A stretch of 64,000 bases of DNA from Capronia americana (taxonomy: Eukaryota; Ascomycota; Eurotiomycetes; Chaetothyriales; Herpotrichiellaceae): positions 62,001-126,000 of the forward strand of contig JADWQD010000022.1 in assembly GCA_016110215.1 (NCBI GenBank), read 5' to 3'. The position numbers and the translations under genes were made by a program. Below the pieces are notes generated by a model that was not told the origin of the DNA, searched no databases, and saw only the letters and a program-made list of their open reading frames with translations. The stretch's first letter is position 1. Each line of letters opens with the position of its first letter. Of this stretch, positions 54,995-64,000 are shown in pieces.

Positions 54995-57076
54995 CGTGGC
55001 TGCGGAAACTGTTGCTCACAGTGAGAAGGAGGACAGGAAGTGGCTGGAGGGTGACGCCAATACGGCTCCAAGAGCAATGGGCCTGCAGACGAAAGCTAAG
55101 ATGGAGTCAGGAGAAGGATATGAGACGAAATAAAGACGGTCGGAAGATCGAATGGTGTGAGGAAGAGAAAGATGTGTCGCGTCGATGTGGTGAAATGGGT
55201 AGAAGAGGAAAGGTTTTGCAGCAAAGAAATTTCAAGTTGTAGTGAAGAGCAGGCTTCGATGAGATGGACGCCGGCAGGGAAAGACGATGCAGAGGAAAGC
55301 GACACTTGAAGGAAGGTTGAGATCTTCCTCCATTCAGAACCCCTTCACTTTGCATATCGTATGCACCTGAAATCACAGGAACCAGATCTGCCCAACCAAT
55401 TCTTGGCCATGTTCGCCAGTCTCAGTTCTCAACTCTATTGCCTTTCATATCTTGTTGACAAGTTGTGCCGGTTTGGACTCCGTCTCTCACAAGGTGGTGG
55501 GTTGAAGACGAATTTCTGAGACATCAAGAACAATACGAAGGGCTTGATATTGTTGTCTCCTCTCCAAGCCGGCGCGAAAGGCTATCGGTTGGCCGGAGTT
55601 GACGACAACTCGACGATTCCACGGACGTCTTCGCCTCATGGGGGTGACTGAGGTGGACTCCAGCTGATACTCGCGCTGTTCTCTGCTGTGGAAATGGAAG
55701 AGCAAGGAGGTGTCCACGCGTTTGCAGACGAGATAGCCATTAGACGCTATCTGCGCCGCCGTAGCTGCTGACATCAAGATTCACTAGCATCTACCCCTTT
55801 TCCCACTTTTTTCGCCGATGAGATGACAACAACAACAACAGCGGAAAGACGCTCCCATCATCCAACACTGGGTAGAAGTATTTTAACCTGGTTGATGCTT
55901 TCTGTCGTTCCAGAATGACAGCTTTTGCCTGGTACATAGACGGTCAGCAACTAGTTCGGCCTCTTTTCGAACGTCCAAGGGAATTCAGACATCAAAATCC
56001 TTTCCTGGATGACCTCCAGCTTAGATCACTCGGAAGGCCATCGGTTACTGTATAAGATCTGCTTATTTCGTTTGTCAGTTGAGCGATTCTTATCCGTAGA
56101 GCGCCTCTCGGTGTTGCGGTTGAGATGTCTTCCGATCGGCGACCTCCGATTGTATTGAGATTGATATCGAGTCCACGCGCCGCATCCGTCCTCGGTCATA
56201 GATATTGAGCTGTGATTACAGAGTCCCACTCACTGGTTGAGTACTGTTCCAAGTCGAGTCACCAGAGGACGGAGTGGCATCACAGCAAGGGTCGACAGAA
56301 CTCAGATATTAAGACGTAGGGGCGTCACCATTTGAGGAGGCGCATCCCACGAGGAGAGAACAGTACGTACTTAACTGGAATCAATCTCATCGGGAAGAGG
56401 TTTTAAGAAGTGATCGAGTCTACTGCATTCCGGTCATTTGAGAGACTGTTGAACGCCACTGGAATGCAGAGTGACTAAATATCATCTTAGGTATGCGGCC
56501 AATATTTTCGAATACTCGAAGAGCCAATTCCGGTGCAACACACGGTGCCTTCTTCAGTCATAGTTCTCAATTGGCTCTAGAATCGAGTCAGGCTTCGCCA
56601 AGTGTTTTCCCTGTACATGCCTGTATCGTCCAAGTCATAGAAGTCAGCGATCCTGATCAGCTCTTTCGAGGTAGAGCAGCATCCAAACTTCGCTATATCC
56701 CCTTGTTGCTAATTGCCTACTCGTGCACCAGGTCAACATCCTGTTCCCAGCATTCCTGCTTTCGACATTCCTCTTTACAGCATTCCTGCTATTGACATTC
56801 CTGCTTCGATTGTTCTGTCGCAGTGCGGGTGAATTCCAATGATGTTCGCCCCATGGCCAGACCACTGCGATCAGGCTGGACTATGCTGGGCAATTAGGAT
56901 ATAAAGGCTTACCTACCTCATACGCCGCACTTCCCCGGTGCTAGAAGTCCATTTCTTGCTGACGAACCGTCAGTCTTCGTGCTGATACCAGTCGACCGTC
57001 TCGTTCCTTAAGATCTTCCCACTTTTCTCAAAAACAACCGATAACCTATCATCGAGACAGCGCCAACTTGCTTTCC
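54995..57076. other. Long divergent intergenic region, no gene recognised
   Basis: 2.08 kb between the receptor and APH-like kinase starts. It contains a CAA trinucleotide run near 55826-55841 and the 15-bp tandem repeat listed separately. Short frames lack domains. Confidence 0.45.
56737..56810. repeat. Imperfect 15-bp tandem repeat, 4-5 units
   Basis: CATTCCTGCT-like units start exactly 15 bp apart at 56751, 56766, 56781 and 56796, with a degenerate unit starting at 56737. The consensus is CATTCCTGCTTTCGA. On the minus strand it reads as a five-residue repeat (RNVES, RNAGN), but that frame has no other coding support. Confidence 0.8.
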
Positions 57077-57955
57077 ATGGCTTCACCAACCCCGCCATTC
57101 CCTCTAAGCGGACGGGATATAGACAAAGTTCCTCGGTCCGAAGTTATCCTTGCCTCAGGAAACGCACCGGTTCTCTACGAATGGGAGGGAGCAAAGGTCA
57201 CCCGTGTGCATGATACAGCAGTTCTGAAGTCCGGTAGAACGGTCAGGATCACAGAAGGGAAGAATATGGAGTTTGTCCGCCAATTCACAAGCATCAATAT
57301 CCCAACGGTGATTGACGTATGGGAAAACGACGTTCTCGACGAAAGAACCCGGACGGGATACCTACTCATGGAATATATCGAGGGTGTCACGGTCGAAGAT
57401 GTTTGGACGACTCTGGAACCGCCGGTGCAGCTTTCCATTCAGCACCAGGTCTACGATGCTATACAACAGCTTCAAGCCATTCGATTCACTCGACCAGGCC
57501 CGGTCGGTGGAGGCCGCAGTATTGGCTTTCTCTTCCCCTGGGATGCTGGACCATTCTCATCGACCGAAGACTTGGAGGATTGGTTCAATGGGCGTCTCGC
57601 TGTTTGCAAAGATGTCAAGTTAGCACTGGACCAACCTTCCTTTTCGGGCACATTCAAGCCCTTGGTAATGTGCCATCTTGACCTCTTCGACGGAAACTTA
57701 ATGCTGGACAAAAGGGGAAAGGTGTGGATTCTTGACTGGTCACACTCGGGCGGATATCCACCTTGGTTCGAATGGAAAATCTTGAGGCGTTTTCAACCTC
57801 CTTCTTATGTCCCAGGCTTACTCGCACTAATGGGTGACAAGTATCCTAACGAAGTGAAGAATCTCGAGAATATTGAGTATGCACTTAGTATTGGGGCATT
57901 GATGAATCGAAATGATATACCGGAGCTTGAAGGAATAAGTCATGCAAGTGGGTGA
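57077..57955 (+). CDS. Aminoglycoside-phosphotransferase-like small-molecule kinase (PF01636 type)
   Basis: Intronless, 292 aa, from the ATG at 57077 (MASPTPPFPLSGRDIDKVPR). The lobe-like N-terminal part has VLKSGRTVRITEGKNMEFV, with the Lys and Glu expected of the ATP site, and the hinge region YLLMEYIEGVTVEDVW. The Brenner-type catalytic motif HLDLFDGNLML gives H200, D202 and N207, and the metal-binding Asp is D220 in ILDWSHSGGYP. The layout is that of fungal protein kinase-like/APH domain proteins, many of which are of unknown substrate. Nothing indicates aminoglycoside resistance as such. A CDS this short with all catalytic residues is probably complete. It converges on the DUF7770-like gene. 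Confidence 0.86.
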   Translation: MASPTPPFPLSGRDIDKVPRSEVILASGNAPVLYEWEGAKVTRVHDTAVLKSGRTVRITEGKNMEFVRQFTSINIPTVIDVWENDVLDERTRTGYLLMEYIEGVTVEDVWTTLEPPVQLSIQHQVYDAIQQLQAIRFTRPGPVGGGRSIGFLFPWDAGPFSSTEDLEDWFNGRLAVCKDVKLALDQPSFSGTFKPLVMCHLDLFDGNLMLDKRGKVWILDWSHSGGYPPWFEWKILRRFQPPSYVPGLLALMGDKYPNEVKNLENIEYALSIGALMNRNDIPELEGISHASG

Positions 57956-58510
57956 CACGGATGATAGAATGGAGAAGGGGAAATATTGGTCTCGCAAGCC
58001 TCTCAGCGAAAGCACCAGAACAGTGCCCTGAAATGAATGAAGCAGAAACATGCTGTAGGTCTGGGGTGGGAGTAACACTATCAACGTCGTCTTGGACGGT
58101 GATTGATCACTTCTATGTCAAGGTACAACACTTCTACATAAAAACATGGTTTCTGAAGAAGACCTACTTGATCCCTAGGCCGCCAGCAAAGCCTGCTACC
58201 GCAGAAACTGATATCGATTGTCTCCGAGTCGTAACAATTCCTCGAAGGAACAATGAGAGCGACTAGACTGATATGCCCGATGAAAGTCGACCCACGTCAC
58301 CATTTCTTCTGGTATGCTGTATTCGAAATCGTCTCTGCACCAGGCAGGAAACATTTTTCTTGATCAACCCAAAGACTTCACAAAGTACCTACACGAAGCA
58401 AGGTACCAAGGGAGATTAGCCGTGGGACAAACCTTTCTTTGGCCCTCCTTTCCCAACTTGGTATCTGAGACTGCACAAGCGGCTGGTGAAGTTGGCTCTG
58501 CAGAGGTGAA
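57956..58510. other. Convergent intergenic region, no gene recognised
   Basis: 555 nt between two 3' ends without supported features. Confidence 0.45.
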
Positions 58511-59185
58511 TCATGGCGCAGTATTGCCACCATCACTGGCATCGGCGGCGATTGACTTGGTATCCTCCTCTCCTGGTGGAGGTGCAGAAGGCGTACTCGG
58601 GACATCGGTGCTGAAAAGTGTGGAATCTCGGTCCTTGAGAGGAGTAGCACCAAGGCCATAAAATGTGCCAGTGTCAATACCAGACTGATTTGCAGCCGGT
58701 AGAAGCGTCCCGTCCGTATTCCAAGCATATCTCAGGGTAACTCTGGCGTGCTCAGTCTCGTCCTCGGTCGTGATCTGGTTGCGCCGTAGCAGCACTAGAA
58801 CTGAATCCACCCAATTTCTGCATCCGACCCCATGTTCATTGAACTTGTAACAGTCATAGTGCTCACGTTGAAGTAGCTCTACGATAGCTTTTGCGGAGCA
58901 ATGCTGAACAACCGGAATGTCACATACTTTGGCAGCGAACGTCGAAACCTTGCACCAGGGAGTCGAAATTACGAGACAACCAATATTCGCTGTATCGGTA
59001 GGGCACATGGCGACACGGATAGATCCACCTGCAGAGAGAACGAGGTGTAAAACCCAATGGTTTGTTTGGGAGTTGCCTTGAATGGGACATGGTGCATGAC
59101 AGGCAGCTTGGATCTGAACGACCTCGTCATCGTCCAATCTAGATGCGAGGTTGGATGGAATGTATGCTATTGTCTGAGGTGCCAT
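58511..59185 (-). CDS. DUF7770-like fungal protein of unknown function
   Basis: A single minus-strand exon of 224 aa from the ATG at 59185 (MAPQTIAYIPSNLASRLDDD). The open frame extends upstream to 59362 with another ATG, but that segment is low-quality and the inner start begins the conserved part. The core reads QIQAACHAPCPIQGNSQTNH, WVLHLVLSAGGSIRVAM and YKFNEHGVGCRNWVDSVLVL. I associate the NHW.L.L...GGS.R..M and GCR.WV blocks with DUF7770, a fungal family of unknown function. The C-terminus (about 175-224) is Asp/Ser/Thr-rich and disordered. No signal peptide or membrane helix is seen. Confidence 0.75.
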   Translation of the reverse strand: MAPQTIAYIPSNLASRLDDDEVVQIQAACHAPCPIQGNSQTNHWVLHLVLSAGGSIRVAMCPTDTANIGCLVISTPWCKVSTFAAKVCDIPVVQHCSAKAIVELLQREHYDCYKFNEHGVGCRNWVDSVLVLLRRNQITTEDETEHARVTLRYAWNTDGTLLPAANQSGIDTGTFYGLGATPLKDRDSTLFSTDVPSTPSAPPPGEEDTKSIAADASDGGNTAP

Positions 59186-61467
59186 TGCTGCAGTGCGTCC
59201 GGTCTCAGGAGTTGAAGGGAGCTGAGTCTGAGTCTGTCGAGTGTGCTTGTAGCAAGGTGGTATGAAGTTCGTAGTTGACGGGATTATGTCGAGGTTGCGT
59301 AGAATGTATTGGGTCCAGATGGATTTTGTCGTTGAAATCGGAGAGTAAATACTTAAGTGCACATAGCCATCACGTAGTTGTAGAGGGCAGTACGAGCGAT
59401 GCCTACTTCTTGATTAAGCATCCTCGAGGTAGTTGTTGAAGGCGGTACGAGTGACAATGCCTTTTGGTATGAGCGGGCAGCAAGGTAGTCAGCAAGCCCA
59501 ACAAGGGCAACAATGCCCCAGGCAGTTGAAGAAGGGCAAGTCTTTGTTGGTTCGTCGGAATTCGGGCGGTAACGAGCGAACATGAGACATGTTTCTGCAG
59601 AATATCACCCCAAGACTGACGACGCCTGGATTTGAAAGCTACGCCTGAGAGTTGTTAAGCCATTTCTAGGAAGTCTGGGACGCAATGGTAGATTTCGCAC
59701 CGATGCCTTTTACCGACCCTCCATCGACAACCCAGAGCAATACTCGTACGCCTAAAAGAAAGTATTGGTTCCCATGCCATTTGGCTGACATGGCGTTAAT
59801 GTCTAAACCTTCGTAGCCCTAGTCCTGAATGGGGAGAACAGCCTTTTCACGGAACATGACGGTGATGGCTTTTGGTTGCACGGTGTGCTTTAGTTCCCCG
59901 TGTTCGAAGCAGCAGCAGAAGCCGTGGGCTCGTAAGGATAAACGCTTGGGGCATCGAAAAATTCGTAGCGGACGGCAGGAGCTGATGGAGCTCTACGACC
60001 TAACTGTGGTAGATATATGGCCGACCACCGACAGGTTTTACAGCTTCTTGTCCATAAATGTGCCGGGCCAAGCCAAACTTCTGCCCCATGGATGCTAGAG
60101 GTAAAGATACTTGCAAGCTCGCGCAATTCCGGCATTGTTGGAAGAAAGAGAGCACCATAGAGGAGCTCTCAATTTAGACGGCAAGATGCATAGAACGGTA
60201 TCCATGACTGAAGATGGTTGGGCGTCGCAGGCGCGATGGTAAGTTTCGACATCCATTTCCGCTAAATCTGAAAGACGGGCACTGAAGAGTGATCCTCGTA
60301 GAATTCAGCTACTGATCGACCTCTTAGTGCTTCTTGGCACGTTCTGGATATCAGTACAATGTACCAGTGCGAAAGTATATGGAGATTACTTGGAAGTCTG
60401 CCAGATTGAGCTTGGTCCGCTCTGTTGCCTTGTCCTTGTGATCGGCCTCCTTTGTGGGGTTGCCATCCCCTCGATTGATACGACTGTCCTGCGCGCTTCG
60501 GCAAATGTAAGAGTTGCATTTGAATCTTAGAATGTAGTGGTTGGCTCTTGTACAGTGATTCGAACGCGTTGACCTGTGTTCGCAGCATATCCTCTTCTGG
60601 GTGAAGCTTGGTCCAGGCTGAGCCGCGAGATGAAGTGCCCATGTCTGTTCCGGAGACCCATCAACAGCGATGTCGGCAACGGTTGAGGCGATGGCGCAAA
60701 GTTGAAGAGGGGGTCGCCAGCAAGTCTGTCCTAGGTCGGCCGAAATAACTTCCGCGGTGGAAGTGAGGAGATCTAGTGGTCTCTAATGGAGACTTGTTAC
60801 TCCACGTAGCACGTCGCCAGCATGCGGCGGCCCCTGACAGGCGCTGGAGATCAGGACTTGCGGAGGGACTGCAAACCTCGGCAGGATGATCTGGGACGCT
60901 GAAGGCAATAATGTAACGCCAAGGGCAACTTGACAGGTCGTTTGTGAGAACGGACTGCTAGCGGTAGAGTATTGCTTTGACCTGTTGACAGTGCTGGCCC
61001 GATGTTCCAGAGCGGATTCTTGTTCGACCGTACGGACAAGGCTTCTGCATCAGAGAGTATAACACCTCGGCGCTGTTGGCATTTCTCCCTGGCGGAGGCT
61101 CTGGTCGATGCTTATTCAGAAGGGCGGAAGATCTGCCTGGATCATTGTTGAAATCAATATCCCAGCCACTTTGCGTGGAGAAATTGCACTCCTAGGCTAT
61201 TGGGTTTTCCAGCTGTCATCACGTTTGAACAGACAACGAGTTGCGATTGTGCTTGAGTGTGTACCGCCACCATTAACTTGTGATGTTGGGATGGTTTTTA
61301 ATTGCTGTCTTCTTGCCAAGACCAGAAAGGTTACTCACCTCAACTTCACTTTCACCTCTGTCCGCCTCCAATGCCTTGCCTGCTTCTCTCAGACTCTTTG
61401 TGGGCTTTTACCTTGTTAACGCTGTTCAAGTACTCCAATTGCCTCAGATTCAACTGACATCAAAACC
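59186..61467. other. Long divergent intergenic region with unexplained frames
   Basis: 2.28 kb. Minus-strand frames at 60642-60262 (126 codons, ATG start) and 60135-59890 (81 codons ending YPYEPTASAAASNTGN) have protein-like composition, and another short one lies at about 60258. I could not join them into one gene, so none is called. They may be remains of a lost gene. Confidence 0.3.
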
Positions 61468-63427
61468 ATGGTTGCAATCTTTCTGGAGCACTCCGGCGCT
61501 GCCGGCTCCGAGGCGGTTGTCGAGCTCGCAGTCGAAGGCGATTGCTCAACTTTCTTTCTGCCAGATAACCCGTCACAGGAAGAGATCAGCCTGAGCTCCC
61601 ATGCCGATGATCGACATTCCTACCTCTGCCTTGGTATGAATTGGATCTGAGTGTTTCTGGTACTTTTGAGTGGTTCTGACACCGCTTCCAGAGGTCCATT
61701 GTAAACTCGCACTCCTGCGCACCTTCAATGTCAGCAATGGCCCCTGTTCAATCCTCGGAGACGACCATAATGACGTCCAGCTTCCAGTTTCCACTGTCAC
61801 CCACCATAAGTCCATTATCTTGCGGCCTACCGATCACTTCTTAGCACCGTCTGGCCGATGGGCTGTGCGTTGGCGTGACGATGCAAACATTTCAGAGTCC
61901 ATAAACCCACCCCTTTTGCCACCAGTGACTTCTATCACTGAGGCAAAAGAGGCATACGTAGAACCACGGGAGGAATTCCTGGGCGAAGAAGAGGTCAGCC
62001 CGAGCAAATTCAGCGAAATCACCTGCTCCCCAACACCATCGCCTGCCGGTGAAGGAAAAGCTGAAGGATCCCGCGCCGAAGGTGATGAGAAACATATGAA
62101 AGATTCCAAAGAGTCCGCCCTTTCGGGAGAACTACTGAACAAGGTCGGTACCATGGACCTTGTTTTCGATCCTGAGGTGAATCAGGCGGGAAATTCGAAT
62201 TCTGCAGAGGAGCCCAAGGTCACCGGCGAGTCGGATCCCGTGTCAGACACCGCCCGCCCTGCAAGCCCACAATCCAGGTCTGGGTCAAAGGACATGGCAT
62301 TTGCTCTCAACATCGTTGGAACTGCAAATAACGCTGCGTATACGGGAGACCGGTCATCTGCAGTTGACGCTATACAGAGTCTAACCAAGTTTCATGATCT
62401 AGTTGAGACTCACGGAAAGACTGATGCGGACGCATCAGCGACATCCGGTGAAAGAAGAGGAAGGAAGCGAAAACTGAAGGAGATCAAAGTCACTGACTCC
62501 AATCTTGCCTCGTCTGACTCTGAAGTCAACTTTGGGAGAGATGCTGAGCTGGCCGAGGCCGGTGTCGTCAGCACGAAGACCAAGCCATCAGATGTGACAA
62601 AGGGCCGAACAAAAGTAACGAAGAAATTAGCGCGACAAAAAGGAAGTCGACAAAAGTCGGCTCTCCAGGATCGAACACCTAACAACAATATACCCCAGCC
62701 GTCCAGCAGACGTTCTCGAAGAAGATCAGGGGGCTCATCGCCTGCAGGATACGTTGGCCTTGCGCCGGTAGTTATTTTCAGCGGTAGTACATCCATCCAA
62801 GATGACAGAGCAACAATGGCCGCGTTCGAGCGCCTTGGCGGCAAGGTCGGTATGACCATCAACGACGCTACCGTCTTGTGTATCCCGGAAGGCCCCGTGA
62901 AGAAGACCGGAAAGCTCGTCATGGCAGTAGCGAAGGGTATCGACATTGTGACAGAGAAATGGATAGCTGACTCGCGTCGTCTCGGCCGATTCCCGAGCCT
63001 TGGCCAATATTTGCCGCACGATGGAGTTCAGCAGCGAGCCTGGCGCTGCAACTTGAGAGACGCAATTCACAGGGGCAAGAAGGGCTTGACTCATCTGCTT
63101 TCCGGCACAACCGTGTATCTGACGAAGGAACTGAGGAGAAGTCTGGGAAACTTGGAGCAAGAAATATCGCAAATTGCCTGGATCCTCGGTGCAGAAGCTG
63201 TCGAGCGACGCTTACCTGCCCTCAAGGACAAGGACACACTTAGCCAAACAGGCGTTCTGATAATTGGCGTGCGGAATGACCCTCAAGGAGGTCTTGTTGG
63301 GCGACTTGGGCAGGTTTTGTTCAACAAAGACATTCTGACGATGGCGGCCCTGCGAGGTCGTCTCGAGAGGGATAGTGAGGAATTCGTGATTGGGGTGCCA
63401 ATCAAGGAGGAGGATGAGGAGCTTTGA
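61468..63427 (+). CDS. Tandem-BRCT protein, possible DNA-damage response scaffold
   Basis: Exons 61468-61633 and 61692-63427 give 633 aa from the ATG at 61468 (MVAIFLEHSGAAGSEAVVEL). Residues 1 to about 120 form an unrecognised conserved-looking domain (LRTFNVSNGPCSILGDDHND, APSGRWAVRWR). A Ser/Glu/Lys-rich disordered middle with basic tracts (GERRGRKRKLKEIK, KKLARQKGSRQKS) follows. The C-terminal part contains a BRCT domain at about 410-490 (VVIFSGSTSIQDDRATMAAF, GIDIVTEKWIADSRRLGRF) and a second one at about 525-625 (LLSGTTVYLTKELRRS, VLIIGVRNDPQGG). A C-terminal BRCT pair usually binds phospho-Ser at damaged DNA. The order resembles MDC1/PTIP-type proteins, but orthology is not established. 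Confidence 0.8.
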
Positions 63428-63871
63428 AAAACGGTCGTCGCTGTATCTTGGTAGACGCAGCCAACGATTCGCTGTCGAATCGGAATATGCGATACGTCCG
63501 ACAGTCGGGTGCGAGGGTTTCGATAGAATTAAATATGCCAGCCCCCTTGTCCGCTCGCCGCCTAATTAGTGAAGTCAGCAGTTTTCAATTCGAATTTGAC
63601 ACTCAGACCGACTGTCAAATGTCAAGATGTGGCAGATTAGGATAAGCCCTGGATCCCGGGGCGGCCAATTGGCGGCATTGTCCTGGGAGCCGAGGATTGT
63701 GAATCCCATGGGCGCCCGGGCCCCCTCCAACTTCACTCCCGGGGCGCCATCTATCTCTGGCCCATGGGACGCTTGGAATCTGGACCTACATAAGAAACAC
63801 GGCTCTCGCCCGTCGCCGACCACCCCAGTGACCATCAGAATGTGCACTCTGGTCCAGAGCAGGACGTGAAG
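63428..63871. other. Intergenic, no gene recognised
   Basis: 444 nt between the BRCT gene and the right-edge frame. A plus frame with GC-rich repeats (GGCGCCCGGG) appears at about 63710-63745. Confidence 0.4.
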
Positions 63872-64000
63872 ATGCCACAAGGCCGGAACAACCACCTCAC
63901 ATTCCCCGGCAGTGCTGGCGACAGAGATCTTCGCACGCCGCCCAGGCCCGACAATGTGGTGTGGGAAAAGGAAGTCACTCAGCAGGGCCACTTTAGTCTC
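63872..64000 (+). CDS. Possible gene start truncated by the window edge
   Basis: From the ATG at 63872 a plus-strand frame stays open for 43 codons to the edge (MPQGRNNHLTFPGSAGDRDL then RTPPRPDNVVWEKEVTQQGH). The sequence is protein-like and hydrophilic, with no match that I recognise. Forty-three open codons are weak evidence on their own, so it could be chance. Confidence 0.35.
   Translation, partial: MPQGRNNHLTFPGSAGDRDLRTPPRPDNVVWEKEVTQQGHFSL

Noticed and set aside
60545..60580. GTTCGAATC box on the minus strand, tRNA T-loop-like
   Set aside because: The flanking bases do not form a T-stem or the rest of a cloverleaf.

Overview
The window is nuclear DNA from a filamentous ascomycete (Pezizomycotina). 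The evidence is many short GT-AG introns (about 45-110 nt, one of 283 nt), dispersed single genes on both strands with no operons, and fungus-specific families: Zn2Cys6 factor, LaeA-like methyltransferase, DUF3112, DUF7770-like, S53 sedolisin and a Ste2-type receptor. A Eurotiomycetes/black-yeast-like origin is my impression only. Exon joins below were chosen by reading splice sites together with frame continuity and family conservation. No tRNA, rRNA, CRISPR array or intact transposon was recognised.

Layout, left half. 0.5-2.3 kb secreted sedolisin protease; 3.2-3.9 kb peroxiredoxin; 4.0-4.9 kb Cox11 (minus); 6.1-7.6 kb OCH1-like GT32 mannosyltransferase; 8.7-9.1 kb small disordered protein; 9.2-10.0 kb mitochondrial ribosomal protein L16 (minus); 10.7-11.6 kb DUF3112-type membrane protein (minus); 12.3-14.8 kb Zn2Cys6 transcription factor; 15.1-18.5 kb RFC1; 19.4-20.8 kb six-exon LaeA-like methyltransferase (minus); 22.0-23.5 kb FAD monooxygenase; 24.2-24.9 kb HGG thioesterase; 25.0-28.2 kb hydantoinase/oxoprolinase fused to DUF917 (minus).

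Right half. 30.1-31.8 kb arrestin-like adaptor; 32.7-34.4 kb SF3a60/Prp9; 34.7-37.1 kb condensin G subunit (minus); 39.2-41.2 kb C2H2 protein; 42.6-43.2 kb CYSTM peptide; 45.5-50.1 kb Pom1-type DYRK kinase (minus); 51.2-53.0 kb Pex24/28-type peroxin; 53.7-55.0 kb Ste2-type pheromone receptor (minus); 57.1-58.0 kb APH-like kinase; 58.5-59.2 kb DUF7770-like protein (minus); 61.5-63.4 kb BRCT protein; a probable gene start runs off the right edge.

Most genes are housekeeping (replication, splicing, condensation, mitochondria, peroxisome). The stretch most like a metabolic neighbourhood is 19.4-28.2 kb, where a LaeA-like methyltransferase, a FAD hydroxylase, a thioesterase and a hydantoinase/DUF917 fusion lie together. 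This could be a small catabolic or secondary-metabolism set, but nothing in the sequence proves joint function. I found no convincing wholly new system. The most useful leads are several gene models that single-ORF reading would get wrong, a BRCT protein with an unrecognised N-terminus, and a recurrent palindrome-rich GTACTCCG/CGGAGTAC motif between genes.
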